Shown here piece after piece: positions 38,992-49,430 of a DNA stretch of 64,000 nt. The stretch's first letter is position 1; every line of letters starts with the position of its first letter. This DNA is from Chitinibacter sp. FCG-7 (GTDB lineage Bacteria; Pseudomonadota; Gammaproteobacteria; Burkholderiales; Chitinibacteraceae). A program made the position numbers and the translations under genes. Location: contig NZ_CP157355.1 of the NCBI RefSeq assembly GCF_040047665.1, positions 1,178,001-1,242,000 of the forward strand. Direction: 5' to 3'. Below the pieces are notes generated by a model, which had not been told where the DNA came from, did no database searches, and saw nothing but the letters and a program-made list of their open reading frames with translations.

Positions 38992-39312
38992 TTAGGCGCC
39001 GACAACTTCGCCGCTAGACTTGAATACACGAACCTTTTTGCCGTCTTCAAGAACCTTGAAGCCAACACGATCCGCCTTTCCTGTCGAAGCATTGAAAATA
39101 GCAACATTCGATACGTGAACTGGCATAGTCAGCTCAACGATACCACCTTGAATACCACGCATTGGATTAGGTTTTTGGTGTTTTTTGACCACATTAACAC
39201 CTTCAACCACAACACGATCAGTGGCAGGCAACGCACGTACAACAGTACCGCGCTTACCTTTATCTTTACCAGTCAGAACTACAACTTCATCGCCTTTGCG
39301 AATCTTATTCAT
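38992..39312 (-). CDS. rplX: 50S ribosomal protein L24
   Basis: 106 residues with an N-terminal KOW motif ([17 protein letters not shown]); an assembly initiator protein for the 50S. Confidence 0.98.
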   Translation of the reverse strand: MNKIRKGDEVVVLTGKDKGKRGTVVRALPATDRVVVEGVNVVKKHQKPNPMRGIQGGIVELTMPVHVSNVAIFNASTGKADRVGFKVLEDGKKVRVFKSSGEVVGA

Positions 39313-39324
39313 ACTGGAATCCTC

Positions 39325-39693
39325 TTATAAAACTTCTGGCGCAAGTGACACAATCTTCATGAAGCGCTCAGTGCGCAATTCACGCGTCACTGGCCCGAAG
39401 ATACGAGTGCCAATTGGCTCAAGTTTTGCATTAAGAAGAACCGCAGCATTACCGTCGAACTTAATCAACGCGCCATCCGCACGACGAACGCCTTTTGCAG
39501 TACGTACAACTACCGCATTGTATACGTCACCTTTCTTCACACGACCGCGTGGAGCCGCATCCTTGATGCTCACCTTGATGATGTCACCAACAGATGCATA
39601 ACGACGCTTAGAGCCACCCAACACTTTAATGCACATAACAGAACGTGCACCAGTGTTATCAGCAACCTCTAGCTTTGATTGCATTTGAATCAT
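39325..39693 (-). CDS. rplN: 50S ribosomal protein L14
   Basis: 122 residues, starting [17 protein letters not shown] with GGAGG upstream. L14 forms part of the intersubunit bridge. First gene of the spc segment; it is preceded by a 197-base gap with a terminator and a short palindrome. Confidence 0.98.
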   Translation of the reverse strand: MIQMQSKLEVADNTGARSVMCIKVLGGSKRRYASVGDIIKVSIKDAAPRGRVKKGDVYNAVVVRTAKGVRRADGALIKFDGNAAVLLNAKLEPIGTRIFGPVTRELRTERFMKIVSLAPEVL

Positions 39694-39729
39694 TTAGAAC
39701 AAACCTCCAACTTAATCCACCTAAATTAG

Positions 39730-39744
39730 CCTGGTTCAACCAGG
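39730..39744 (-). promoter_or_regulatory. Leader palindrome of rplN
   Basis: CCTGGTT-n-AACCAGG, a perfect 7-base palindrome with a one-base centre, 37 bases upstream of the rplN ATG. Too tight for an RNA hairpin at full length (the centre would open), so it may be a DNA-binding site or a hairpin with a 5-7 base loop. Confidence 0.4.
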
Positions 39745-39831
39745 TGCCCGGATGAACCGAGCCAAGAGTGGCCAGTTTTGGATCCCGATGGGAAAACAGC
39801 GCACCACACCACGACAGCGTGACACGCAAGG

Positions 39832-39864
39832 AAAACGGGCATTCTACACAACGTAGAATGCCCG
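39832..39864 (-). terminator. Terminator after rpsQ
   Basis: A perfect 12-base stem CGGGCATTCTAC / GTAGAATGCCCG (39836-39847 with 39853-39864), 5-base loop, followed on the minus strand by TTTT. It is 27 bases past the rpsQ stop and ends the S10-type segment. Confidence 0.8.
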
Positions 39865-39890
39865 CGCAAGCAAATACGTTATTTTATCAA

Positions 39891-40154
39891 TTAAATAACG
39901 CGTGCTTTTTCTACCAAGCCCGTTACAACCCAAGATTTAGTCTTAGACAGTGGACGGCACTCTTCAATCGTCACAACATCGCCTTCGGCGTATTGATTAG
40001 ACTCATCGTGAGCATGGTATTTTTTAGATTGACGCACCATCTTGCCGTAAAGCGGATGTTTAACCAAACGCTCAACCAACACAGTAACCGTCTTATCCAT
40101 CTTATTGCTAACCACTCGACCAGTCAGCGTACGCTTGAGTTTAGCTTCGCTCAT
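39891..40154 (-). CDS. rpsQ: 30S ribosomal protein S17
   Basis: 87 residues from [19 protein letters not shown] at 40154; upstream in-frame codons lie inside rpmC and are not used. OB-fold protein binding the 16S 5' domain. Last gene before the terminator at 39832-39864. Confidence 0.97.
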   Translation of the reverse strand: MSEAKLKRTLTGRVVSNKMDKTVTVLVERLVKHPLYGKMVRQSKKYHAHDESNQYAEGDVVTIEECRPLSKTKSWVVTGLVEKARVI

Positions 40155-40155
40155 A

Positions 40156-40344
40156 TTAGGCAGCCTTCTGAGTGAGAACGGTAAGAACACGCGCAATATC
40201 TTTACGCACGCGCTTGAGTTCGCTGGTATTTGCCAATTGGCCGGTCGCATGCTGCATGCGAAGGCTAAACTTGGCTTTCAGCAGCGCCGTCAATTCGCCT
40301 TTCAGCTCTTCAACGGATTTCTGTTGCAGTTCAGTCGCTTTCAT
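40156..40344 (-). CDS. rpmC: 50S ribosomal protein L29
   Basis: 62 residues, helical hairpin near the tunnel exit. Two adjacent ATGs exist; the second (40344) overlaps the rplP stop as TGATG and gives the usual MKATEL start. Confidence 0.96.
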   Translation of the reverse strand: MKATELQQKSVEELKGELTALLKAKFSLRMQHATGQLANTSELKRVRKDIARVLTVLTQKAA

Positions 40345-40760
40345 CATTGCCCCACTTGGCGAGAAACCATGGTCACAGCAAAAGGCAGCTTAGCGGAAGC
40401 CAAACGGAAAGCCTCACGAGCAATCTCTGCTGATACACCATTCAATTCATACAAAACTTTACCAGGCTGAATCTCAGCAACGTAGTAGTCAGGAGAACCT
40501 TTACCCCCACCCATACGAACTTCGGCTGGCTTAGTCGAAATTGGCTTATCAGGAAATACACGAATCCAAACACGACCGCCACGTTTAATGTAGCGAGTGA
40601 TTGCACGACGAGCTGATTCAATCTGACGAGCAGTCAAACGACCACGGCTAGTTGCCTTCAGACCGAATTCGCCGAATGCAACGGTGTTACCGCGGGTAGC
40701 GATACCGGTATTGCGGCCCTTTTGGACCTTACGGAATTTAAGTCTAGTTGGCTGCAGCAT
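40344..40760 (-). CDS. rplP: 50S ribosomal protein L16
   Basis: 138 residues; binds near the A-site tRNA and helps form the peptidyl-transferase region. [19 protein letters not shown] and the basic Arg-rich start are typical. Its start overlaps the end of rpsC by 17 bases. Confidence 0.98.
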   Translation of the reverse strand: MLQPTRLKFRKVQKGRNTGIATRGNTVAFGEFGLKATSRGRLTARQIESARRAITRYIKRGGRVWIRVFPDKPISTKPAEVRMGGGKGSPDYYVAEIQPGKVLYELNGVSAEIAREAFRLASAKLPFAVTMVSRQVGQ

Positions 40761-41448
40761 TGCGTGGCCCCTTACGTGGTTTTTTCTGAGTTTCTACAGG
40801 CTCAGCAGCAGATTTTTCACCTGGCTTTACATCACCTTTATAAACCCAAACTTTTACACCGATAATACCGTAGGTAGTCTTAGCTTCTGAAGTCGCGTAA
40901 TCGATATCAGCACGCAGAGTATGCAATGGCACACGGCCTTCACGATACCACTCAGTACGCGCAATCTCGATACCATTCAAACGACCTGAAGACATGATCT
41001 TGATACCTTGAGCACCAAGACGCATCGCATTTTGCATAGCACGCTTCATGGCACGACGGAACATCACACGTTTCTCAAGCTGAGAAGTAATGCTATCAGC
41101 AATGATCTGAGCATCGATTTCTGGCTTGCGAACTTCTTCGATATTTACATGAACTGGTACATTCAAGATTTTTTGCAATTGAGATTTCAATTGCTCAATA
41201 TCTTCGCCTTTTTTACCAATAACCACGCCTGGACGGGCAGAGTAAATAGTAACTTTAGCGTTCTTTGCTGGGCGCTCAATAACTACGCGACTAACAGCAG
41301 CACCGGCAAGTTTTTTCTTCAAAAACTCACGCACCTCAATGTCTTCATTCAACATCTTGGCGAAATTGGTGCTGTTAGCATACCAGCGTGACGACCAATT
41401 TTTTGTTACAGGTAAACGAAAACCTGTTGGATGAATTTTCTGACCCAT
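40744..41448 (-). CDS. rpsC: 30S ribosomal protein S3
   Basis: 234 residues from [18 protein letters not shown] at 41448; an in-frame extension into rplV is not used. The KH domain (about 40-110, [14 protein letters not shown]) contacts mRNA at the entry tunnel. Confidence 0.98.
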   Translation of the reverse strand: MGQKIHPTGFRLPVTKNWSSRWYANSTNFAKMLNEDIEVREFLKKKLAGAAVSRVVIERPAKNAKVTIYSARPGVVIGKKGEDIEQLKSQLQKILNVPVHVNIEEVRKPEIDAQIIADSITSQLEKRVMFRRAMKRAMQNAMRLGAQGIKIMSSGRLNGIEIARTEWYREGRVPLHTLRADIDYATSEAKTTYGIIGVKVWVYKGDVKPGEKSAAEPVETQKKPRKGPRNAAAN

Positions 41449-41458
41449 GAGTCGCTCC

Positions 41459-41788
41459 TTAATCGCCAACAGTGAGAGTAATGTGGCAAGTTTGCTTCTC
41501 GATACGATTACCACGGCCTTTTGCGCGCGCAGAAAAACGTTTCAAAGAAGGACCTTTGTCCACATAAATCGTTTTCACTTTGAGTGTGTCGATATCGGCA
41601 CCTTCATTGTGCTCGGCATTGGCGATAGCCGACTCAAGAACCTTCTTAATCAAAACTGCACCCTTTTTAGGGCAGAAGGCCAGAATATTCAGCGCCTGCT
41701 CTACGGGCTTGCCACGAACGAGGTCTGCGACAAGACGCGCTTTCTGAGCTGAGAGGCGAGTGTTGCTTAGTACAGCAGATACTTGCAT
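41459..41788 (-). CDS. rplV: 50S ribosomal protein L22
   Basis: 109 residues; its beta hairpin (about 80-100, [16 protein letters not shown]) lines the nascent-chain tunnel. No deletion in the hairpin, so the macrolide-sensitive form. Confidence 0.98.
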   Translation of the reverse strand: MQVSAVLSNTRLSAQKARLVADLVRGKPVEQALNILAFCPKKGAVLIKKVLESAIANAEHNEGADIDTLKVKTIYVDKGPSLKRFSARAKGRGNRIEKQTCHITLTVGD

Positions 41789-41797
41789 TTCTTCACC

Positions 41798-42073
41798 TTA
41801 TCGCTTGGATTTTTTGTCCGCGGCATGACCTTTAAAAGTACGGGTCAGTGCAAACTCACCCAACTTATGGCCAACCATGTTTTCATTCACATACACAGGA
41901 ATGTGCTGTTTGCCGTTATGCACAGCAATAGTCAAGCCAACAAAATCTGGCAAGATAGTAGAACGACGCGACCAAGTTTTCACTGGACGCTTATCGTTGT
42001 TAGCACGTGTTGTTTCGACCTTCTTCAGCAAGTGCAGGTCAACGAATGGACCTTTTTTCACGGAACGTGCCAT
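41798..42073 (-). CDS. rpsS: 30S ribosomal protein S19
   Basis: 91 residues starting [18 protein letters not shown]; forms the 30S head with S13. RimM, also in this window, assists its incorporation. Confidence 0.98.
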   Translation of the reverse strand: MARSVKKGPFVDLHLLKKVETTRANNDKRPVKTWSRRSTILPDFVGLTIAVHNGKQHIPVYVNENMVGHKLGEFALTRTFKGHAADKKSKR

Positions 42074-42079
42074 GTTGCA

Positions 42080-42913
42080 TTACCCCTTGTTCGCGAAGCG
42101 ACGACGTACAATCATATTGTCCGTACGCTTGTTACGACGAGTACGATAGCCCTTAGTAGGTTGACCCCACGGACTAACTGGTACGCGACCTTCGCCTGTA
42201 CGACCTTCACCACCACCGTGTGGGTGATCAACAGGGTTCATAGCAGTACCACGAACTGTTGGACGAATACCTAACCAACGTTTTGCACCTGCTTTACCGT
42301 ATGAGCGCAAGCTATGCTCGCCATTACCCACTTCACCGATGGTTGCACGGCAATCAACGTGAACCTTACGGATTTCGCCAGAACGTAGACGCAACTGTGC
42401 ATACGCACCTTCGCGAGCCAGCAGCTGAACACTTGTACCAGCAGAACGAGCAAGCTGAGCGCCTTTACCTGGCTGCAACTCGATGCAATGGATTGTTGAA
42501 CCCACTGGAATGTTACGGATTGGCAGAGCATTACCCACTTTAATCGGAGCATCAGAGCCAGATACTACAGTCATGCCAGCAACCAAACCCTTAGGGGCGA
42601 TTACGTAAGCACGTTCACCATCTGCATAACACAGCAAAGCAATATTAGCAGTACGATTTGGGTCGTACTCAATACGCTCCACTTTCGCAACGATACCATC
42701 TTTGTTGCGACGGAAATCGATCAAGCGATAGTGCTGCTTATGACCACCACCGATATGACGGGTAGTGATATGACCATTATTATTACGGCCGCCTGTTTTA
42801 GACTTTTTCACCAACAAAGGAGCATATGGCGCACCCTTGTGGAGGTCAGGACTAACAACTTTAACAACCGCGCGGCGACCTGGTGATGTCGGTTTTACTT
42901 TAACCAAAGCCAT
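42080..42913 (-). CDS. rplB: 50S ribosomal protein L2
   Basis: 277 residues. Needed for subunit association and peptidyl transfer; the conserved histidine segment [14 protein letters not shown] is intact near residue 225. Confidence 0.98.
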   Translation of the reverse strand: MALVKVKPTSPGRRAVVKVVSPDLHKGAPYAPLLVKKSKTGGRNNNGHITTRHIGGGHKQHYRLIDFRRNKDGIVAKVERIEYDPNRTANIALLCYADGERAYVIAPKGLVAGMTVVSGSDAPIKVGNALPIRNIPVGSTIHCIELQPGKGAQLARSAGTSVQLLAREGAYAQLRLRSGEIRKVHVDCRATIGEVGNGEHSLRSYGKAGAKRWLGIRPTVRGTAMNPVDHPHGGGEGRTGEGRVPVSPWGQPTKGYRTRRNKRTDNMIVRRRFANKG

Positions 42914-42925
42914 TTCTCAGTCTCC

Positions 42926-43231
42926 TTATTGCGCAGCAGCCAAGTCAATTTCCTGACCGGCAACCAAGCTAACGTAGGCTTTCTTCCAGTCTTTACGGCG
43001 ACCAGCTGTGCGGCCGAAACGTTTAGACTTACCCTTTACGTTAATTGTTGTTACTGCATCTACTTTCACTTTAAACAACAGTTCAACCGCAGCTTTAATC
43101 TCAGCCTTGGTAGCATCAGTAGATACGCGAAATACAACCTGCTCTGATTTTTCAGCCAGCATTGTGCTTTTCTCAGACACAACAGGAGCCAAAATCACTT
43201 GCAGCAGGCGATTTTCTGCGAATTTGATCAT
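42926..43231 (-). CDS. rplW: 50S ribosomal protein L23
   Basis: 101 residues; at the tunnel exit, docking site for trigger factor and SRP. Overlaps the rplD stop by 4 bases (ATGA). Contains [14 protein letters not shown] and the [10 protein letters not shown] loop. Confidence 0.98.
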   Translation of the reverse strand: MIKFAENRLLQVILAPVVSEKSTMLAEKSEQVVFRVSTDATKAEIKAAVELLFKVKVDAVTTINVKGKSKRFGRTAGRRKDWKKAYVSLVAGQEIDLAAAQ

Positions 43232-43848
43232 GCGAACATCTCCTCAAACGCCTGAAGAGCCTCACGAGTCAAGACCACCTTCTTGAAACGCACCAAGCTG
43301 ACTGGATCAGCTTGTGCAGGCTCAAGCACGAGAACGTGTGGCAAATTACGCGAAGCAAGATACAAGTTCTCATCCAACTCTTTAGTCACGATCAGCACGC
43401 TATCCAATTGCATTTCAGCCAGCTTCTGGGCAAATGCTTTGGTTTTCGGAGCTTCAAGCACAAAAGAATCAACCACAATCAGACGATCTTCACGCACCAA
43501 TTGCGACAAAATTGTTGCAATACCAGCACGGTACATTTTGCGGTTAACTTTCTGAGAAAAATTCTCGTCAGGGCTATTTGGAAATGCCTTACCACCACCA
43601 CGCCACAAAGGCGAAGAAGACATACCAGCACGAGCACGGCCAGTACCTTTCTGACGCCAAGGCTTTTTCGTGGTGTGCTTTACTTCAGTACGATCTTTCT
43701 GAGCACGATTACCGCTACGCGCATTAGCGAAATATGCAGTAACCACTTGATGCACAAGTGCTTCGTTGAATTCACGACCAAACAAAGAATCCGAGCCAGC
43801 TACAGCCGCTTGGGCCTCGCCTTTGAGATTAACAGATTTAAGTTCCAT
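43228..43848 (-). CDS. rplD: 50S ribosomal protein L4
   Basis: 206 residues; the extended loop (about 45-100, [23 protein letters not shown]) reaches into the tunnel. In E. coli L4 represses the S10 operon. Its ATG overlaps the rplC stop by one base. Confidence 0.98.
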   Translation of the reverse strand: MELKSVNLKGEAQAAVAGSDSLFGREFNEALVHQVVTAYFANARSGNRAQKDRTEVKHTTKKPWRQKGTGRARAGMSSSPLWRGGGKAFPNSPDENFSQKVNRKMYRAGIATILSQLVREDRLIVVDSFVLEAPKTKAFAQKLAEMQLDSVLIVTKELDENLYLASRNLPHVLVLEPAQADPVSLVRFKKVVLTREALQAFEEMFA

Positions 43849-44492
43849 TACGCACCCACCTTCACGCCCGGACGAACGATGACTTGATTGCCCTTAGAAC
43901 CTGGCACGCCACCTTTAACCAGCAGCAATTGACGCTCAGCATCAACGCGAACGATTTCAAGATTTTGCACAGTACGCTTGGCATTACCGTGCTGACCAGC
44001 CATGCGTTTACCAGGAAATACGCGACCAGGATCTTGCGCCATACCGATAGAACCAGCAGAGCGGTGCGACACCGAGTTACCATGCGACTCACGATTCGAA
44101 CTAAAGTGATGGCGCTTAATAACACCAGTAAAACCCTTACCTTGGGTAGTACCTGTTACATCAACAATTTGACCAACACTAAACAGCTCAACAGAAAGTG
44201 CATCACCAGCTTTTAGGCCAGCGATTTTATCTGCCGACAGGCGAAACTCAACGAGCGCCTCACCAGCTTCCACACCAGCAGCAGCAAAATGACCTGCCTC
44301 TGCTTTATTTACGCGACCAGCTTTCTTTGCGCCGAAAGTAACTTGAACAGCTGAATAGCCGTCAACTTCCTGCGTTTTGATTTGCGTGACGCGATTTGCG
44401 GCCATATCAAGCACCGTCACAGGGATAGACAAACCATCCTCTGCAAAGACGCGAGTCATACCGACTTTGCGACCTACAAGACCTAAGCTCAT
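43848..44492 (-). CDS. rplC: 50S ribosomal protein L3
   Basis: 214 residues from [16 protein letters not shown] at 44492. Its loop reaches the peptidyl-transferase centre, with [14 protein letters not shown] motif ([20 protein letters not shown]) visible. First gene after the hairpin at 44554-44583. Confidence 0.98.
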   Translation of the reverse strand: MSLGLVGRKVGMTRVFAEDGLSIPVTVLDMAANRVTQIKTQEVDGYSAVQVTFGAKKAGRVNKAEAGHFAAAGVEAGEALVEFRLSADKIAGLKAGDALSVELFSVGQIVDVTGTTQGKGFTGVIKRHHFSSNRESHGNSVSHRSAGSIGMAQDPGRVFPGKRMAGQHGNAKRTVQNLEIVRVDAERQLLLVKGGVPGSKGNQVIVRPGVKVGA

Positions 44493-44512
44493 AGTTATTC
44501 CCTTTATCAAGG

Positions 44513-44532
44513 GCCAGTTACGATTGACTGGC
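44513..44532 (-). promoter_or_regulatory. Leader hairpin of rplC
   Basis: GCCAGT (44513-44518) / ACTGGC (44527-44532) with an 8-base loop, 21 bases upstream of the rplC ATG. It shares CCAGTCAAT with the rpmJ leader hairpin. Possible translational control site. Confidence 0.4.
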
Positions 44533-44539
44533 TATGACC

Positions 44540-44583
44540 ATTAAAAAATAAAACGGACTTGCCATTAAGGAATGACAAGTCCG
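44540..44583 (-). terminator. Terminator after rpsJ
   Basis: A 13-base stem CGGACTTGCCATT / AATGACAAGTCCG (44554-44566 with 44571-44583) with one mismatch that is tolerable in RNA, followed on the minus strand by TTTTATTTTTT. It is 52 bases past the rpsJ stop and closes the str-rpsJ segment. Confidence 0.88.
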
Positions 44584-44585
44584 CG

Positions 44586-44615
44586 ATACTAACACATAAT
44601 TTCTTTTAGCCGCAA
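44586..44615 (-). promoter_or_regulatory. Candidate promoter of the rplC operon
   Basis: Minus strand -35 TTGCGG (44610-44615), 18 bases, -10 TAGTAT (44586-44591) with TGT immediately upstream. The predicted start, near 44579, falls inside the first arm of the terminator hairpin. Context TTATGTGTTA is shared with the rpmJ promoter candidate. Confidence 0.5.
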
Positions 44616-44634
44616 GCAGTTAGCTTGCAAAAAA

Positions 44635-44946
44635 TTAGTTTAGTTTGATTTCTACATCTACACCAGCTGGTAGATCAAGCTTCATCAACGCATCAACAGT
44701 TTTATCCGTTGGATCAACGATATCCATCATGCGCAAATGCGTACGGATTTCGAATTGATCGCGTGAAGTTTTGTACACGTGCGGAGAACGCAAAATGTCA
44801 AAACGCTCAATTTTAGTTGGCAAAGGAACTGGCCCCTTAACAACCGCACCAGTACGTTTTGCAGTTTCAACGATTTCTTGAGCAGAACGATCGATCAAAG
44901 AATAGTCGAAAGCTTTCAAACGAATACGGATTTTTTGGTTTTGCAT
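44635..44946 (-). CDS. rpsJ: 30S ribosomal protein S10 (NusE)
   Basis: 103 residues from [15 protein letters not shown] at 44946. Besides its ribosomal role it pairs with NusB on boxA in rRNA antitermination, linking it to the boxA sites at 6455 and 8601. It is grouped with tuf and separated from rplC by a terminator, unlike E. coli where it starts the S10 operon. Confidence 0.98.
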   Translation of the reverse strand: MQNQKIRIRLKAFDYSLIDRSAQEIVETAKRTGAVVKGPVPLPTKIERFDILRSPHVYKTSRDQFEIRTHLRMMDIVDPTDKTVDALMKLDLPAGVDVEIKLN

Positions 44947-44958
44947 AATCAATCCCTA

Positions 44959-46149
44959 TTATTCAAGAACTTTAGCAACAACACCAGCACCTACCGTACG
45001 ACCACCCTCACGAATCGCAAAGCGCAGACCTTGCTCCATCGCGATCGGGCAGATCAACGTCACAGTGATAGATACGTTATCGCCTGGCATTACCATTTCA
45101 GTACCTTCTGGCAACGCGATCGCGCCAGTCACGTCCGTTGTACGGAAGTAGAACTGTGGACGGTAGTTACTGAAGAATGGCGTGTGACGACCGCCCTCTT
45201 CTTTCGACAGAACGTAGATTTCTGAAGTGAACTTAGTATGCGGCGTGATTGAACCCGGTTTAGCCAATACTTGACCACGCTGAACGTCTTCACGCTTAGT
45301 ACCGCGCAACAACGCACCAATGTTGTCACCAGCCTGACCTTGATCCAGCAATTTGCGGAACATCTCAACGCCGGTACAAGTTGTCTTGATAGTTGGAACA
45401 ATACCAACGATCTCGATCTCTTCACCCACTTTAACGATACCGCGCTCTACACGACCAGTAACCACAGTACCACGACCTGAAATTGAGAACACGTCCTCAA
45501 CTGGCATCAGGAATGTACCGTCAACTGCGCGTTCTGGCAGAGGAATGTAAGTATCCAAAGCTTCAGCCAAGCGGAAGATTGCTGGCTCGCCGTATTCGCC
45601 TTGATCGCCTTCCAGTGCAGCACGTGCTGAACCAGTGATGATTGGAGTGTCATCGCCCGGGAAGTCATATTTAGACAACAGATCACGAACTTCCATCTCA
45701 ACCAGTTCCAACAACTCAGCGTCGTCAACCAGGTCAGCTTTGTTCATGAATACGATGATGTATGGAACACCAACCTGACGAGACAACAAGATGTGCTCGC
45801 GAGTTTGTGGCATAGGACCATCAGCAGCAGAAACCACCAATACCGCGCCATCCATCTGAGCCGCACCGGTAATCATGTTTTTTACATAATCCGCGTGACC
45901 TGGACAATCTACGTGAGCGTAGTGACGAGTTTCAGTTTCGTATTCAACGTGAGCAGTATTGATGGTAATACCACGTGCTTTTTCTTCTGGCGCGCTATCG
46001 ATCTGTGAGTAGTCTTTAGCTTCACCACCAAACTTGCGAGTCAACACAGTTGTAATCGCTGCAGTCAGGGTAGTCTTACCGTGGTCAACGTGACCGATTG
46101 TACCAACGTTAACGTGCGGCTTGGTCCGCGTAAACTTTTCTTTAGCCAT
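44959..46149 (-). CDS. tufA: Elongation factor Tu (copy 1, str operon)
   Basis: 396-residue GTPase that brings aminoacyl-tRNA to the ribosome. [17 protein letters not shown] and NKADLVDD motifs are intact. It differs from the second copy (61632-62822) at only two residues, T74/S74 and V103/I103. The DNA is nearly identical, with about 12 substitutions in the first 530 bases compared from the 3' end. Lies 20 bases after fusA. Confidence 0.98.
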   Translation of the reverse strand: MAKEKFTRTKPHVNVGTIGHVDHGKTTLTAAITTVLTRKFGGEAKDYSQIDSAPEEKARGITINTAHVEYETETRHYAHVDCPGHADYVKNMITGAAQMDGAVLVVSAADGPMPQTREHILLSRQVGVPYIIVFMNKADLVDDAELLELVEMEVRDLLSKYDFPGDDTPIITGSARAALEGDQGEYGEPAIFRLAEALDTYIPLPERAVDGTFLMPVEDVFSISGRGTVVTGRVERGIVKVGEEIEIVGIVPTIKTTCTGVEMFRKLLDQGQAGDNIGALLRGTKREDVQRGQVLAKPGSITPHTKFTSEIYVLSKEEGGRHTPFFSNYRPQFYFRTTDVTGAIALPEGTEMVMPGDNVSITVTLICPIAMEQGLRFAIREGGRTVGAGVVAKVLE

Positions 46150-46169
46150 TTTTCCAAATTCCTATTAAA

Positions 46170-48266
46170 TTATTTCTTAGCCATAATTGCGTCAGCAATA
46201 TGCTTAGGCGCGATTGAGTAGTGCTTGAATTCCATAGAGTAAGTAGCGCGACCTTGCGACATTGAACGCAGAGTAGTCGAGTAACCAAACATCTCAGACA
46301 ACGGAACTTCGGCTTTAACCATCTTGCCACCAGCAGGATTATCATCCATACCTTGCAAAATGCCACGACGAGACGAGATATCACCCATGATATCGCCCAT
46401 GTAGTCTTCTGGAGTCTCGATCTCAACAGCCATCATTGGCTCAAGAATCACCGGACCCGCACGACGCATAGCTTCTTTAAATGCCAACGAACCTGCCAAC
46501 TCAAACGCGATCTGCGATGAGTCAACATCATGGTAAGAACCAAACGTCAAACGAACCTTAACGTCAACTACAGGGAAGCCGGCCAACACACCTGATTTCA
46601 GTGTATTTTGAATACCTTTATCAACCGAAGGAATGAATTCACGAGGAATTACACCACCTTTAATTTCATCAATAAAGCTATAGCCATTACCTTCACCAGC
46701 TGGCTCGATGGTAATCGTACAATCACCGTACTGACCTTTACCACCAGACTGCTTAGCATGCTTACCTTGCACGTCCGCAGCGATTTGGGTAATCGTCTCA
46801 CGATAGGCAACCTGAGGCGCACCTACGTTAGCTTCAACACCGAATTCGCGCTTCATACGGTCAACCAAGATCTCGAGGTGCAACTCACCCATACCAGACA
46901 TGATGGTCTGGCCAGTCTCTTCGTCTGTACGCACACGGAAAGAAGGATCTTCTTTCGCCAAACGACCCAAAGCCAAGCCCATTTTTTCTTGGTCAGCTTT
47001 AGTTTTTGGCTCAACAGCTACGTGAATTACCGGCTCAGGGAATACCATGCGCTCCAAAATGATTGGATTTGCAGGGTCACACAAAGTCTCACCTGTTGTT
47101 ACATCTTTCAAACCAATCGCAGCAGCAATATCGCCAGCACGAACTTCTTCGATCTCTTTACGATCATTGGCATGCATCTGCACGATACGACCAATACGCT
47201 CTTTCTTATCCTTAACCGAGTTAAGAACAGAATCACCTGAATTCAAAACACCTGAATAGACACGGAAGAAGGTCAACTGACCAACGTACGGATCATTCAT
47301 CAATTTGAACGCAAGAGCAGAGAATGGCGCAGCATCAGAAGCAGGACGGGTAGCCTCTTGCTCACGATCATCGACACCCTTCACATCATCAATATCAAGC
47401 GGCGATGGCAGGAACTCAATGACCGCATCCAGCATGCGCTGAACACCTTTGTTCTTGAACGCTGAACCGCACAGCACCGGCTGAATTTCACAAGCCAAAG
47501 TGCGGGTGCGCAAAGCTGCAATAATCTCTTCTTCTGACAGCTCGCCAGTTTCAAGATATTTATTCATCAGGTCTTCACTAGCTTCAGCAGCAGTTTCAAC
47601 CATCTTTTCGCGCCACTCCTGAGCAACTGATACTAAATCTGCAGGAATGTCACCATACTCAAATTTCATACCCTGAGATGCATCATCCCAGATAATTGCC
47701 TTCATTTTGAGCAGGTCAACAACACCTTCAAACTTATCTTCAGCACCGATAGGCACAACAACTGGGACTGGGTTAGCTTTCAAGCGAATTTTCATTTGCT
47801 CGACAGCACGGAAGAAGTTGGCACCCGAACGGTCCATCTTATTCACAAACGCCAGACGTGGAACATTGTACTTATTAGCTTGACGCCATACGGTTTCCGA
47901 CTGGGGCTGAACACCACCCACAGCACAATAAACCATACAAGCACCATCCAATACACGCATAGAGCGCTCAACTTCAATCGTGAAGTCAACGTGCCCTGGA
48001 GTATCAATAATATTTACCAAGTGCTCCTGAAACTGCATACCCATACCTTTCCAGTATGTAGTAGTTGCAGCAGAAGTGATGGTGATACCACGTTCTTGCT
48101 CTTGCTCCATCCAGTCCATAGTGGCTGCGCCATCATGAACCTCACCGATTTTGTGATTTACACCGGTGTAGAACAAAATACGTTCAGTCGTAGTAGTCTT
48201 ACCTGCATCGATATGAGCAGAAATACCGATATTACGGTAACGCTCAATGGGGGTTTTACGTGCCAC
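46170..48266 (-). CDS. fusA: Elongation factor G
   Basis: 698 residues, a five-domain translocase GTPase. G1 [11 protein letters not shown]3 DTPGHVDF and G4 [10 protein letters not shown] are present, and the domain IV and V segments extend to a normal C-terminus. It is the canonical EF-G (not the EF-G2 paralogue), as judged from its place in rpsL-rpsG-fusA-tuf. Confidence 0.98.
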   Translation of the reverse strand: MARKTPIERYRNIGISAHIDAGKTTTTERILFYTGVNHKIGEVHDGAATMDWMEQEQERGITITSAATTTYWKGMGMQFQEHLVNIIDTPGHVDFTIEVERSMRVLDGACMVYCAVGGVQPQSETVWRQANKYNVPRLAFVNKMDRSGANFFRAVEQMKIRLKANPVPVVVPIGAEDKFEGVVDLLKMKAIIWDDASQGMKFEYGDIPADLVSVAQEWREKMVETAAEASEDLMNKYLETGELSEEEIIAALRTRTLACEIQPVLCGSAFKNKGVQRMLDAVIEFLPSPLDIDDVKGVDDREQEATRPASDAAPFSALAFKLMNDPYVGQLTFFRVYSGVLNSGDSVLNSVKDKKERIGRIVQMHANDRKEIEEVRAGDIAAAIGLKDVTTGETLCDPANPIILERMVFPEPVIHVAVEPKTKADQEKMGLALGRLAKEDPSFRVRTDEETGQTIMSGMGELHLEILVDRMKREFGVEANVGAPQVAYRETITQIAADVQGKHAKQSGGKGQYGDCTITIEPAGEGNGYSFIDEIKGGVIPREFIPSVDKGIQNTLKSGVLAGFPVVDVKVRLTFGSYHDVDSSQIAFELAGSLAFKEAMRRAGPVILEPMMAVEIETPEDYMGDIMGDISSRRGILQGMDDNPAGGKMVKAEVPLSEMFGYSTTLRSMSQGRATYSMEFKHYSIAPKHIADAIMAKK

Positions 48267-48293
48267 GGCTTAATCCTTATTCGGAGTACGCAA

Positions 48294-48764
48294 TTAGAAG
48301 CGGAAGTGAGCAAACGCTTTGTTTGCATCAGCCATACGATGTACTTCATCGCGTTTTTTCATTGCGCCGCCACGGCCTTCAGCAGCATCAAGAAGCTCAC
48401 CTGCCAGACGCAGATCCATTGATTTTTCACCACGCTTGCGCGCCGCTTCGCGGACCCAACGCATCGCCAATGCCAGACGACGACTTGGGCGTACTTCTAC
48501 TGGTACTTGGTAGTTAGCACCACCGACACGACGGCTTTTAACCTCAACAGCTGGCTTAACATTGCCAATTGCCGTGTTGAAAATTTCTACTGCATCCTTA
48601 CCCGTCTTTTTCTCGATCTGGGCCAATGCACCATAAACAATGCGCTCTGCAACGGCTTTCTTGCCATCCAGCATTACAACGTTCATGAATTTCGCGAGTT
48701 CTGTACTGCCGAATTTTGGATCCGGCAAGACGTCGCGTTTCGGTACTTCTCTGCGTCTTGGCAT
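48294..48764 (-). CDS. rpsG: 30S ribosomal protein S7
   Basis: 156 residues beginning [20 protein letters not shown]; nucleates the 30S head and, in E. coli, represses the str operon at the rpsL-rpsG gap. That gap here is 111 bases (48765-48875) and contains no gene. Confidence 0.98.
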   Translation of the reverse strand: MPRRREVPKRDVLPDPKFGSTELAKFMNVVMLDGKKAVAERIVYGALAQIEKKTGKDAVEIFNTAIGNVKPAVEVKSRRVGGANYQVPVEVRPSRRLALAMRWVREAARKRGEKSMDLRLAGELLDAAEGRGGAMKKRDEVHRMADANKAFAHFRF

Positions 48765-48875
48765 AATTTACTTCCTTAATGTGACATTCAGTTGGGGACT
48801 AACCCCTGGGACGCCCAATGGGACGGCCACTTACTTGACAGCTTTTGCTCTGCGCTGCCGCACAGACTGCACCAA

Positions 48876-49250
48876 TTACGCCTTAGGACGTTTAGCACCG
48901 TACTTAGAGCGAGACTGCTTACGATTTTTCACGCCAGCCAAGTCAAGGGAGCCGCGTACGCAGTGATAGCGAACACCTGGCAAATCTTTAACACGACCGC
49001 CGCGCAACAACACAACACTGTGCTCTTGCAGATTATGGCCTTCACCGCCGATGTACGAAATCACTTCGAAACCGTTGGTCAAGCGAACTTTACAAACTTT
49101 ACGCAATGCAGAGTTTGGTTTTTTTGGAGTGGTTGTATATACGCGAGTGCATACACCACGCTTTTGCGGGCAAGCTTCCAGAGCAGGTACTTTGCTCTTG
49201 AAAGTTTCCGCAACACGGCCTTTACGGACGAGTTGGTTGATAGTTGGCAT
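48876..49250 (-). CDS. rpsL: 30S ribosomal protein S12
   Basis: 124 residues, a decoding-centre protein. The [12 protein letters not shown] and [13 protein letters not shown] loops carry the lysines whose replacement gives streptomycin resistance; both are wild type. First gene of the str operon, behind a two-hairpin leader and a consensus promoter. Confidence 0.98.
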   Translation of the reverse strand: MPTINQLVRKGRVAETFKSKVPALEACPQKRGVCTRVYTTTPKKPNSALRKVCKVRLTNGFEVISYIGGEGHNLQEHSVVLLRGGRVKDLPGVRYHCVRGSLDLAGVKNRKQSRSKYGAKRPKA

Positions 49251-49271
49251 TGTTTTAACATCCTACCACGT

Positions 49272-49357
49272 TAAAAAAAACCAGCCTGAACATCAGGCAG
49301 GCTATAAGTTTCCACAATGGAAACACTGCGGGAAGCGATTAATTTCGCTTCCCGCAG
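49272..49357 (-). promoter_or_regulatory. Two-hairpin attenuator-like leader of rpsL
   Basis: On the minus strand a perfect 13-base stem (49326-49338 with 49345-49357) is followed by a second hairpin AGCCTG/CAGGCT (49283-49288 with 49298-49303) and eight T. The T run ends about 21 bases before the rpsL ATG. Both hairpins lie downstream of the promoter at 49371-49400, so they are in the rpsL leader; they also follow rpoC and can terminate its transcript. Confidence 0.7.
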
Positions 49358-49370
49358 CAAAAGACTTTGA

Positions 49371-49400
49371 ATTATAAGGAAATCAAAGCATTGGAGTCAA
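49371..49400 (-). promoter_or_regulatory. Sigma-70 promoter of the str operon
   Basis: Minus strand -35 TTGACT (49395-49400), 18 bases, -10 TATAAT (49371-49376), a perfect -10 hexamer. It lies 31-60 bases past the rpoC stop. The predicted start is near 49364, giving a leader of about 115 bases. Confidence 0.8.
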
Positions 49401-49430
49401 TGGAAACCGACAAAAGTCAGCCTCCATCAA

